From NCBI GenBank assembly GCA_024762925.1, contig JANTGM010000051.1, positions 1-39,583 of the forward strand: a stretch of DNA of 39,583 nucleotides, given 5' to 3'. Positions 1 through 7,687 of this stretch are shown here, in pieces (position 1 is the stretch's first letter; every line of letters starts with the position of its first letter). The notes beneath the pieces are model-generated. The model was given only the letters and a program-made list of their open reading frames with translations. It had not been told where the DNA came from and searched no databases. The stretch is from Kofleriaceae bacterium. Lineage in GTDB: Bacteria; Myxococcota_A; Polyangia; Haliangiales; Haliangiaceae. The translations under genes were made by a program, and so were the position numbers.

Positions 1-13
1 CGCCCGCTGGACA

Positions 14-30
14 GACTGGCTCTGCCAGTC
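14..30 (+). terminator. Possible intrinsic terminator or hairpin at left edge
   Basis: A perfect 7-bp inverted repeat (GACTGGC/GCCAGTC, 3-nt loop) is followed on the plus strand by a pyrimidine-rich TTCTTCGTTGTT tract. It could end a plus-strand gene lying left of the window, or a bidirectional unit shared with the minus-strand gene ending at 136. The T-run is interrupted, so the call is weak. Nothing else is recognised in bases 1-135. Confidence 0.35.
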
Positions 31-135
31 TTCTTCGTTGTTCCTCGGTCGCTTGCCCCAGCAAACTCCCTCTTCCCGCCTCGCCAGAAAACGAGCTCAC
101 TTCGCGATCACGAACCAATGTCCATGGATCCCGCA

Positions 136-2238
136 CTAGGGCGAGACCAAGACGAGTCCCTGAGCACTGAGCGCCCATATTCGGCCATAGCGGTCACTCT
201 CGACATCAAGAATGCGGTTCTCTATAAGGCCTCTCTTGGTGTCAAGACGCCGCACCTTCGCACCGTCGTAGACTCCTAGCCCCTTGTCGGTCGCGAGCCA
301 CAGTTTGCCATCTTGGCCAATCACAAGGTCATTGATAGAGGTGCGCATGGCTTGTGGGAAGGTCCAACGCTCGCCATTCCACTCCCCAACACCACGACTT
401 GAGGCGGTGTAAACCATGCCGCCACTTGAGCAAACCACCCCCTCAAGGAGCTCCGAGCGCAGGCCATCGGCTTCGATGTACGTCTTGAGATCCTTGCCAA
501 CTACGCGAGTGGCTCCCTGCGATGAGGCGAGCCAAACCTCGTTCTCACCGATAAAGCCAATGCCTGTGATGTCGACGGGCACAGGTAGCAGCCCGCGTTT
601 TTCGGCGCCCTCTTCAAAGCTGGCACGGTGATACACAACATAGCCCAGGCTTAGATCCAGCACTGCTACCCCGTATGGAGTCTCTTCCCCACGATCATCA
701 ATCGCGCCTAGCGAAACCCATATCTGACCGTCAGGCGCTTGCCGCATCGCCTTAACGCGCACTTGTTTACCAGGCGTGCGGATGTGCATGCCGGGAACTT
801 CTTTCCAAACTCCATCCTCATGGATGCGAAGTGCCAGCGCAGCACCTGCATCCACTGGAGGCTCCTCGTCGTCGAGTCGTTCACCGTTCTGTGGTTCGAC
901 AACAAGGTCTGAGGCGTCCACTGCGGCGAGACTAAGAACTCTTCCACCTTCTAGAGCCAAGACCCCAAACACTCGGGCGCTATCATCCACTCGGGAAAAT
1001 GCTTCACCATCCCAGCGCCACAGCGCATTTGCTTCACCACGAGCTGCTGTCGAGAGATAGCAAAGGTCGCGCGATTGGCACGCCACCGAGAGAACATCGG
1101 CGCCAGCAGAAATCTCGCTGCGCCGAAACCAACGACCTGGCCTATCCCCCTGTGCAGCTGTCCACTCCATTGTGCCCAAGCGACCCGCGGCCAAGAAAAG
1201 AGAACGCTCATTGGTTGAGACGATGCGAACATCGGGCGGTATCCGAGTGCTCAATGCCTCAAGAACGGGAGAGCCAGAAAACCGCATCTTTGATGCCTTG
1301 GCCACCTGTCGAAGCCGAGTCTGCGTCTTGCTTTCCAGTGGGGCTGTCTTGGGTTCGACGCGAAGACGTAGCTGGTAGAGCTTGTCTTTTGCGAGCACAA
1401 AGGTGTTCTCAGCGTCGCTCGCAACTCCCAACCAGCGCCCCGAATCCGCGACTCCATCTCGGTCTTCAAAACTCGCGCAGCCGGCGGCACTGGCGAGTGC
1501 CAACACTTGCGTTCCTTTCTCCGATGTTGCCAAGACCACAACGTGGGTGTCATCGAAGCGCGCCACTGACGATACAGAGGAATACTCGCAGGACTGGGCA
1601 GCTTCCATCGGTCGCGCTACGCCGTCTTGATCGACACGCATAAGGCCGGTCTCGCCGGCAATCCAAAGAGCGCCAAGGCGATCTTGGTACAGGGAATTCA
1701 CACTGCTCTCGATGCCTGTCTTCGTCCAGCCACTTCCGGGCTGCAGGTAAAACAGCCCCTCTTGAGCACCAATCCACAAGCCACCATCGCGGGCGGGAGC
1801 GAGCACGGCATGGGCCAACGTGGCGATTCCGAAAACGCCTGGGGCGGGTGGCAACTCAGAAAAGGTCGAGGTACCCGCTTCGTAGCGGCTGATCCCAGCA
1901 TCTGTGGCGACCCAAAGCCAATCCCGATCTTGGTCGTAGGCCATGGCAAAGACCTCGGTCCCCGGCAGGCCGTGCTCATGGGTGAGAGGCAAACGCTCCT
2001 CCGTTTTCAAGTCCCAGCGGTCAAGACCATCGCCGCTCGTTACGAAGAGGTAGTTTGGCGTGGCAGCAATCGCCCGCACCGGTTGCGCTTCGGTAAACGC
2101 CTGGACTCGAACTCGTGCCTTTGGTTTGGGCGCGACAACCTCGGGCTTTTCGCAAGCCAAGAGGCAGAGCCCAAGGAGCGGACTCACCCACCATGCTCTT
2201 CTGTTCCAGACTCGTGCTTTGTGATGTAATGGTGCCAT
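136..2238 (-). CDS. Beta-propeller (Reg_prop-like) lipoprotein
   Basis: This is a predicted 700-residue exported lipoprotein. The start at 2238 gives a basic N-terminus, a hydrophobic stretch and the lipobox LLAC, with the lipidated Cys near residue 29; the open frame extends 43 codons further upstream but that part has no signal-peptide character. The body contains repeated blades of the two-component-regulator-propeller type, with motifs such as LWVATDAGISRY, LWIGAQEGLFYL, LWIAGETGLMRV and LWLATDKGLGVYDG, so it should fold as one or two beta-propellers. No kinase or GGDEF domain follows the propeller, so it is a stand-alone sensor, scaffold or binding protein at the membrane. Its start codon overlaps that of the divergent gene at 2237. 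The family assignment is from visible repeats; the ligand is unknown. Confidence 0.8.
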   Translation of the reverse strand: MAPLHHKARVWNRRAWWVSPLLGLCLLACEKPEVVAPKPKARVRVQAFTEAQPVRAIAATPNYLFVTSGDGLDRWDLKTEERLPLTHEHGLPGTEVFAMAYDQDRDWLWVATDAGISRYEAGTSTFSELPPAPGVFGIATLAHAVLAPARDGGLWIGAQEGLFYLQPGSGWTKTGIESSVNSLYQDRLGALWIAGETGLMRVDQDGVARPMEAAQSCEYSSVSSVARFDDTHVVVLATSEKGTQVLALASAAGCASFEDRDGVADSGRWLGVASDAENTFVLAKDKLYQLRLRVEPKTAPLESKTQTRLRQVAKASKMRFSGSPVLEALSTRIPPDVRIVSTNERSLFLAAGRLGTMEWTAAQGDRPGRWFRRSEISAGADVLSVACQSRDLCYLSTAARGEANALWRWDGEAFSRVDDSARVFGVLALEGGRVLSLAAVDASDLVVEPQNGERLDDEEPPVDAGAALALRIHEDGVWKEVPGMHIRTPGKQVRVKAMRQAPDGQIWVSLGAIDDRGEETPYGVAVLDLSLGYVVYHRASFEEGAEKRGLLPVPVDITGIGFIGENEVWLASSQGATRVVGKDLKTYIEADGLRSELLEGVVCSSGGMVYTASSRGVGEWNGERWTFPQAMRTSINDLVIGQDGKLWLATDKGLGVYDGAKVRRLDTKRGLIENRILDVESDRYGRIWALSAQGLVLVSP

Positions 2239-2899
2239 GGCAAGCGGTAGACGAGGTGGCCCACCTGACCTAAAGAGTACCCTGGGTTCGCTCCTGCGAA
2301 CCACCCTTGACCAAGCCTCGGCGGTTCGAGAGGTCGTCGAGCAGCAAACTCGATCCCGCGGTGGCATTCTCGATCAGGCGCTAACCCAACGCAAACGCAC
2401 GGCAGCATTCGCAAGACTGGGCGAGCAGGTCTACCGCATGGCGCGGCGAGGCGAATTGGGCGAACTGCTCCTCGATCCCGAGATAGGCCTGCGAATTGGC
2501 GAATTGGAGCGGCTCGATGATGACAGCTTTGGGGACGACATTCCCCCAGTGAGTTCCGGCCCCGAAGCCGTGAGCAGCGCTGAGTATGCCGCGCGCTTTC
2601 AGACCGATCGTGGCGATGAGCCCGGGGCTGGCGAGTACCGAGTGTGGCGTCCAGTGCTACCGGATGACGAGGCGATTGTCGATGTGGACGAGGAGCCCTC
2701 TGAGCCCTCTGCTCCTGTCGATGAAGACGTCTCAGCCAAGACGAGCGGCCCCGCGCGCCCATCACGGATGCCAAGGCGCTCGGCGATTCGGCAAGGAGGC
2801 GGCATTCGCTTCGCCGACAGAGGGCCAAATCCCGAGGATCCGAACTCGGATGAAGACCTCGCAAGCTATATGCATGACGATGACGTTCCTGAGGAATAG
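2237..2899 (+). CDS. Hypothetical protein, acidic C-terminal half
   Basis: A 220-residue protein I do not recognise. It has no signal peptide or membrane segment. Residues about 10-95 are helical-looking and rich in Arg, Glu and Leu (LKSTLGSLLRTTLDQ, LGEQVYRMARRGELGELLL), possibly a coiled coil. Residues about 95-220 are low-complexity, acidic and Pro/Ser-rich, ending in EDLASYMHDDDVPEE, and are probably disordered. The start ATG lies within CCATGG at 2235-2240 and overlaps the divergent start codon on the other strand by two bases. The last 26 bases overlap the following lysyl oxidase gene, which suggests translational coupling and a shared transcript. Function cannot be inferred. Confidence 0.7.
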   Translation: MASGRRGGPPDLKSTLGSLLRTTLDQASAVREVVEQQTRSRGGILDQALTQRKRTAAFARLGEQVYRMARRGELGELLLDPEIGLRIGELERLDDDSFGDDIPPVSSGPEAVSSAEYAARFQTDRGDEPGAGEYRVWRPVLPDDEAIVDVDEEPSEPSAPVDEDVSAKTSGPARPSRMPRRSAIRQGGGIRFADRGPNPEDPNSDEDLASYMHDDDVPEE

Positions 2900-3971
2900 C
2901 ATCGTCATCACAGCCCTGGCCTATGCTGCGTGCTCCGGTCCCCCCACGACAACCAGCGCGCCTCACGATGCTGCCGTCCAAGACGCTGGGCCCATCGCAG
3001 ATAGCATGCCGATCAAGCCTGATGGCAGCGCCGACTTCAGTATTGATATGGGGCGGTCGCAGATTGACCTGAGCATTGGTACTGAGATGTTTGCTGTTGA
3101 CTCATGCGAACTTGATCCGAGCGAGCAGTGCGTTGGTGCTGCTGGTGAGCGCAGTGTCTTGCGATTTTCCGTCGAGACGATCAATTTGGGAGACGCCGAC
3201 ATCTCGCTTGGCCCACCTGGCGACAACCCCAACTACGAGTTTTCCCAATGTCACGGTCACTTTCATTTCCGTGGCTACGCGAGCTATCGCCTTCTTGGAG
3301 AATCGGGAACAGAAGTCTTGGTTGGCAGGAAGCAGGCATTTTGCTTGGTTGACTCGGAACCCTACACAGATGAGGCAGCCACAGAACGAACCTACAGCTG
3401 CCAAAACCAGGGGCTCTCAGCTGGCTGGGCGGATGTCTATGCGGCAGACCTTCCCTGCCAGTTTCTGGACATCACAGACATCGCAGACGGCGAGTACACG
3501 CTTGAAGTCGCTGTCAATCCAGATGGCTTGCTTGGCGAGCACGACCCCACGAACAATCTGGGCAGCATTGCAATTCGCATCGGCGATCCTCATCTCGAGA
3601 CTCCCACCGAAGCATGCCCAAGCGTTGCGCCTCGCTATCTCGATCGCATTCAGCGGGAATGCGACTGGGACTTTGTAGGCAACTTCGATTGCATCCCAGG
3701 AACGCAGACTGGTGCTGGCTGCTCGCAATCCTGTGGCGTTGGCAGCTGTGAAGGCAACGCCATGATTCGCGTTTGTGACGCGGCCTCGGTCAATTGCACA
3801 AGTGGCAACGCCCTGGGTTCCAACGACAATCGATGCGGCAGTGCCTGTCCTCTAGCAAGCGGCTTTCTATGCCCTGAGTCTGGGCAGTTGGCCGTCTACG
3901 CGGCAGCCTCGGAACATGGACACCCCTACGAGTGCAACGTGGCGATTCGTGCAGGCCCGATTTCGCCATAG
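2874..3971 (+). CDS. Bacterial lysyl oxidase-family copper lipoprotein
   Basis: A 365-residue predicted lipoprotein (signal sequence with AYAAC lipobox, Cys20) carrying a lysyl oxidase domain at about residues 65-235. Known features of animal LOX are preserved: the copper motif C-H-x-H-x-H (CHGHFHF, His127/129/131), the Lys of the lysine-tyrosylquinone cofactor in GRKQAFCLVD (Lys153) and the partner Tyr in DVYAADLPCQFLDIT (Tyr189), 36 residues apart, close to the animal spacing. LOX enzymes oxidatively deaminate primary amines using copper and LTQ, so an active extracytoplasmic amine oxidase is likely. The region from about 235 to the end is a Cys-rich extension with about a dozen cysteines and unknown role. 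The start at 2874 (alternative ATG 2880) lies inside the preceding gene, and the upstream open frame lacks signal-peptide character. Confidence 0.85.
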   Translation: MTMTFLRNSIVITALAYAACSGPPTTTSAPHDAAVQDAGPIADSMPIKPDGSADFSIDMGRSQIDLSIGTEMFAVDSCELDPSEQCVGAAGERSVLRFSVETINLGDADISLGPPGDNPNYEFSQCHGHFHFRGYASYRLLGESGTEVLVGRKQAFCLVDSEPYTDEAATERTYSCQNQGLSAGWADVYAADLPCQFLDITDIADGEYTLEVAVNPDGLLGEHDPTNNLGSIAIRIGDPHLETPTEACPSVAPRYLDRIQRECDWDFVGNFDCIPGTQTGAGCSQSCGVGSCEGNAMIRVCDAASVNCTSGNALGSNDNRCGSACPLASGFLCPESGQLAVYAAASEHGHPYECNVAIRAGPISP

Positions 3972-4003
3972 ATGCTTTGAGGCTCTCACTCCGCCTCGAA
4001 CTC

Positions 4004-4582
4004 TCACGAGGACGAGGCTAAGAACATTTCCAATCCGAGCGTCCTAGCAACCTCGCCGACCCTCGTGGCATCAACGACATGAACTCCATTTGGGTCAAAC
4101 GAAACATCGGTGATGCCAGGGTGTTCTGCTTCCAGGCTCTCGTAGAGTTGCCTTCGACGGCGGGCCCGAGCGCTTGCCTCGGAGACAATTTCGAGTTCTT
4201 CTTTGCGCTCGAGGGCCTCGCGAACCATGTTGCGCAAGTTGTTTGCGTCGAAGGGCTTTCGCACAAAGCGATGAACTTCGCCCTCGTTAATGGCTCGGAC
4301 CGCTGCATCCATGTTGCCCGCGCCAGTGACAAATACGCGAATCATTGCCGGCTGAAGCTCGTGGGCTTTTGCCATGACCTCGTGCCCATTGAGCACGGGC
4401 ATGTCAATGTCGCAGAGCATGAGGTCGTACTTCTCACGCTCCAACGCTTCGACGGCGAGTTCAGGTTGATCAATGCAGGTTACGTCAAAGGCGCAACGGC
4501 GCAACGTTCGACGCAGGCTTGCTAAGACATCTCGGTTGTCATCGACAATGAGGATCTTTGGTGTCTGGGAAGCCTTGCTCAT
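4004..4582 (-). CDS. Response regulator, receiver domain with short C-terminal region
   Basis: A 192-residue protein with a CheY-like receiver domain at residues about 8-125. The acidic pair Asp14/Asp15, phospho-acceptor Asp58 in LMLCDIDMP, Thr in FVTGAGN and Lys109 in RKPF are all present, so it should be phosphorylatable. After the receiver comes a helical Arg/Glu-rich linker and about 45 residues with no recognised output domain. The start is taken at 4582 because its ATG overlaps the TGA stop of the kinase gene as ATGA, a typical coupled arrangement; an alternative ATG lies at 4603. The coupling implies it works with the Ser/Thr kinase encoded just upstream, although Hanks kinases do not normally phosphorylate receivers on Asp, so the link is inferred. 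Confidence 0.85.
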   Translation of the reverse strand: MSKASQTPKILIVDDNRDVLASLRRTLRRCAFDVTCIDQPELAVEALEREKYDLMLCDIDMPVLNGHEVMAKAHELQPAMIRVFVTGAGNMDAAVRAINEGEVHRFVRKPFDANNLRNMVREALERKEELEIVSEASARARRRRQLYESLEAEHPGITDVSFDPNGVHVVDATRVGEVARTLGLEMFLASSS

Positions 4583-5922
4583 GCTGGCAACCACCTGCGC
4601 CATCCCTTGCGCTGCAGGAGTGCAAGCACTCGGTCAAGCTCCGCAATGACGGCGTCTGTGGTTGGATACCGGTCTTCTGGTTTCTTTGCCAGCAGCCGCT
4701 CGAGAACCAGCCACAGTTCTTCTGGGATCTCTTCGCTCGAAGCTGTGAAGAGTGGTGGGGGGGGCTCAAGAATGTGTTTCATCACGATGTCACGTGCGGT
4801 TTCGCCCTCAAAGGGCACACGTCCACTGACCAATTCGTAGAGTACAACTCCAAACGAATACATATCCGAGCGCGAATCGGTTGGCAGTGCTTGGGCTTGC
4901 TCTGGCGCCATGTAATACGGCGTGCCTACAACCATGCCAGGGGGACCATCGGGAACGTCACTCTGATCAATATCGGGAACGGATGCTGCACCAAAGTCCA
5001 CAACCTTGATTCGCTCTCCTTTGGGTGATTTCTCGACGAATACATTCGAAGGAGAAACGTCTCGATGCACAATGCCAGCAGAGTGAGCGGCTCCCAACGC
5101 GGCCGCTACATCGCGCATGAGAACGAGTGCTCTAGTGGGTTCGATTGCGCCCTGCATGTCCATGATGTCGTCGAGGCTGCGGCCGCCGAGAAGCTCCATG
5201 ACAAGATAGTGACGCCCATCAGAAAAACTCCCAAAGTCGCTAACGTCGACAATGCCATCATGCTGGACCCGAGCGGCTGCGCGCGCTTCTCGAACAAAAC
5301 GCTTAGCGGCATCGGGATCTTCGCGGAGTACGCCTCCCAATAGCACTTTCATAGCAAACTTCTTGCGGAGTAAGGTGTGTTCGACTAGGTAGACCATGCC
5401 CATGCCGCCACGTCCCAAGGTTCGCTCAACACAGTACGGGCCCACGCTGGTTCCCGGCGCGAGAATCTCCGGGTAGTCTTGCCCGCCTGGCTGCTGGGCA
5501 ACGCTGCTGTCGAGGTCTTCTCCGACATCGTCGAGTACTCGCAACTCGCCAGCCAGACCGCTATCCGTGAGTCGAATGGTGACAAGCAGTTCGAGGTCCG
5601 TGTCCCCGACTCGTGCATTGAGCCTGCCGTTTTGCGTTCCTGGCGCCAGCAAATCGAGCCGGGCCAAGAGGGCAAAGCGGGCAAGCACTGCATCGCCAAG
5701 CCCCTCTTCAAACTGGGTCGCAACGATTGCCTTGCGGTTCTTCTCCATGGTCACGGTGTGAGAGCCGAGCTCCAGCTCCTCTCCAGACGGCTCAAACCAG
5801 ACCGTGGTGGCACGTTGCGTTGCCAACGAATACACAATGATATCAACTACGTCGACAGCATTTGGGGACCTTTCCAGGGCCCCCTCAGGCCCGCGGCTCG
5901 ACGCTTCCATTGCACCACTCAC
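4579..5922 (-). CDS. Hanks-type Ser/Thr protein kinase with GspE/PilB-N-like domain
   Basis: A 447-residue soluble kinase with no predicted membrane segment. The catalytic domain spans about 162-430: glycine loop GRGGMGMVYLVEH (170-182), Lys192 in FAMKVL, Glu212, catalytic loop HRDVSPSNV with Asp288 and Asn293, DFG at 309-311 and APE at 339-341. The usual Lys of HRDxKxxN is Ser, a variant frequent in myxobacterial kinases. Residues about 22-132 read like the N-terminal substrate-recognition domain of type II secretion/type IV pilus ATPases: DIIVYSLATQRATTVWFEP aligns with the familiar (S)DIHIEP segment and LLARLDLLAPGTQNGRL with the RLPQDGR segment. No ATPase domain follows. The gene overlaps the downstream response regulator by 4 bp. 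The kinase call is firm; the N-domain relation was judged by eye. Confidence 0.9.
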   Translation of the reverse strand: MSGAMEASSRGPEGALERSPNAVDVVDIIVYSLATQRATTVWFEPSGEELELGSHTVTMEKNRKAIVATQFEEGLGDAVLARFALLARLDLLAPGTQNGRLNARVGDTDLELLVTIRLTDSGLAGELRVLDDVGEDLDSSVAQQPGGQDYPEILAPGTSVGPYCVERTLGRGGMGMVYLVEHTLLRKKFAMKVLLGGVLREDPDAAKRFVREARAAARVQHDGIVDVSDFGSFSDGRHYLVMELLGGRSLDDIMDMQGAIEPTRALVLMRDVAAALGAAHSAGIVHRDVSPSNVFVEKSPKGERIKVVDFGAASVPDIDQSDVPDGPPGMVVGTPYYMAPEQAQALPTDSRSDMYSFGVVLYELVSGRVPFEGETARDIVMKHILEPPPPLFTASSEEIPEELWLVLERLLAKKPEDRYPTTDAVIAELDRVLALLQRKGWRRWLPA

Positions 5923-6010
5923 AGGGACACCATCGGCGAATTGCCAAGAAGCTTTACGAGAATGCCTCTCTTACCTACAGACGGGATCGAATGGTGGCTG
6001 CGGCAGCGAC

Positions 6011-7687
6011 CTAGAAGCGGTAGCCAAGCCTGGCAAAGGCGGTGAGCATGAGAACCGAGGGCTGGGGAAGCTGAGTGCCCGCAGCATCCGCCGTCACGAG
6101 CTTCTGACTTGCGACATTCAACATGCCCATTGCGAACCAGTTGCGCTTTGGCCGATAGAAGATGACGCCCCCTGCGCTAATGCTTGTGGCTTCCGAGGTG
6201 CCAAAGCACTCCAAGAAATTGGCTTGCCCGGGACCGCAATTGAGTTGTTGCCTTTGGTCGTTGGATTTTAGGTAGCTCAGGTTTACTTCGAACTCGCCTT
6301 TGTTGTCAGCCAAGTCGCGGCTCAGTTCCAGACTCCCAAGCGTGGACTTTGAGCGATCGAGATTCTTGGAGTCCTCTCCCATGACGAGCTCATCGCCAAA
6401 GCCTGCACTGCGCGTGACAGAAGCACCAATGCGAAAGTCTTTGTACGATTCGCGATCAACGAGCTGGAGCTGAATGTCCAGCGCTTGTGCCAGTGGCAAA
6501 AGAAGGATCGTCTCGTCGGTTTGCACCAGGGCAATCTCTGGTCGACGACGCAGCGTTCCCGAAGCACTTAGCGCAAATCGATTTTGCTTGAAGCTGGCTG
6601 TGCCGCCAAGTTCGCCGCTTTCCTGAGCAACCCTAGATACGTACCAGTTGTTTTGCACCAGGGCGGAAGCCATTGGGTCGAGAGGGTCCAAGCGTTGTTG
6701 TGCGTGCACATTCAGCGTCTCGGTGTCGACTCGATTGATTCTCGCAAAGAGGCGCGTCGCTGTGGTTGGTCGGTGGCTTGCGCCGATGGAAAGATTGGAA
6801 ACAGCAGCGTCCTGATTGCCGGCTACATCAAAGACGATGAAGTGATAAATATCGGTCTTGTCGGATTGCTGCCAATAGCCGTTGCTCGTGAGAAAGATTC
6901 GATTGCGCTCCGCCAGCCCAGTAGCGATTTCATCACCGCGAGGCAAGATGCCGGCTACACCAATCGAACCGTAGATTCGCTCCCTTCGATAGCTACCGCT
7001 GGCACCGGCGACCACAGGCAACAGCCGCTTCGGAGCGGTGGGGTCCATGACCTTATTCTGCACGTTGTAATCTGTGCGAAGGTCGCGCGACCCGCGTCTT
7101 GGGTAGAGGCCCGCGAAGCCCATGTACTTCCAGGTCTTGCCCTTGTGTTGCTCGACTTGGACACCGTCAAAACGCACGGAAGCCACTTGGGGCACCACCT
7201 GTCGCCCCACCTTCACGTCGTAGTCGCGCATGCGATAGCGAAGATGAGCCTCTCGTAGGTGCAGCTCGTCCCCGCCAAAGGTGCCAGACTGAGCAGCTTC
7301 GCACGTGCCGATCGGCAGCGCATCACTGCGAATCCGGCCCTTGCAGCGCTCGATTTGCTTGCGCCCTCGGAAGTCGAGTTTGAAATCGAACTTGCCACCG
7401 CTGATGTGCTTCGCGGCGAGTTGCAAACGCAAGTCGGTGAACACTCGATCGGTGGGGCTAGCACTCTCAATCGGTATGGCCGCACCATCGTTGCTACCAG
7501 ATTCGCTGAAGAAGAAACTCGATGACGTGAGGCTTCCCGACAAGCCAGTCTTTTTCTTATCGGCTTTGCTCTCCCGATCTGCCTCGTAGAATGGTGGCTT
7601 AGAGCTGTCGTCTTGCGCTTCTGCGATCGATGGGCAGACGAGCAGGCCTAGGGCGCAAACGGCCAGTGTGCCCCGCATTAGCGACAT
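6011..7687 (-). CDS. Outer-membrane beta-barrel protein of redox cluster
   Basis: A 558-residue exported protein: signal peptide MSLMRGTLAVCALGLLVC ending SIAEA, a charged spacer, then many alternating amphipathic segments and a C-terminal aromatic residue (ARLGYRF), the classic mark of an outer-membrane barrel. Central motifs include LHLREAHLRYRMRDYDVKVG and RQVVPQVASVRFDGVQVEQ, as in porin-like barrels. The start at 7687 is preferred because GGGAG lies 5 bases upstream; the ATG at 7678 (TAATG overlap) would be too far from it. The 10-bp overlap with the 30-heme cytochrome gene argues that the barrel and the cytochrome act together, as in porin-cytochrome conduits of metal-reducing bacteria. 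It shows no obvious similarity to MtrB by eye, so the conduit role is inferred from context. Confidence 0.75.
   Translation of the reverse strand: MSLMRGTLAVCALGLLVCPSIAEAQDDSSKPPFYEADRESKADKKKTGLSGSLTSSSFFFSESGSNDGAAIPIESASPTDRVFTDLRLQLAAKHISGGKFDFKLDFRGRKQIERCKGRIRSDALPIGTCEAAQSGTFGGDELHLREAHLRYRMRDYDVKVGRQVVPQVASVRFDGVQVEQHKGKTWKYMGFAGLYPRRGSRDLRTDYNVQNKVMDPTAPKRLLPVVAGASGSYRRERIYGSIGVAGILPRGDEIATGLAERNRIFLTSNGYWQQSDKTDIYHFIVFDVAGNQDAAVSNLSIGASHRPTTATRLFARINRVDTETLNVHAQQRLDPLDPMASALVQNNWYVSRVAQESGELGGTASFKQNRFALSASGTLRRRPEIALVQTDETILLLPLAQALDIQLQLVDRESYKDFRIGASVTRSAGFGDELVMGEDSKNLDRSKSTLGSLELSRDLADNKGEFEVNLSYLKSNDQRQQLNCGPGQANFLECFGTSEATSISAGGVIFYRPKRNWFAMGMLNVASQKLVTADAAGTQLPQPSVLMLTAFARLGYRF

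Noticed and set aside
2184-2981. Minus-strand open frame of 265 codons
   Set aside because: Arg-rich shadow of the plus-strand hypothetical gene at 2237-2899, whose frame is supported by its overlap with the lysyl oxidase gene.
3993-4018. Interrupted stem GCCTCG/CGAGGC between convergent genes as a shared terminator
   Set aside because: The loop is 14 bases and no T-run follows on either strand.
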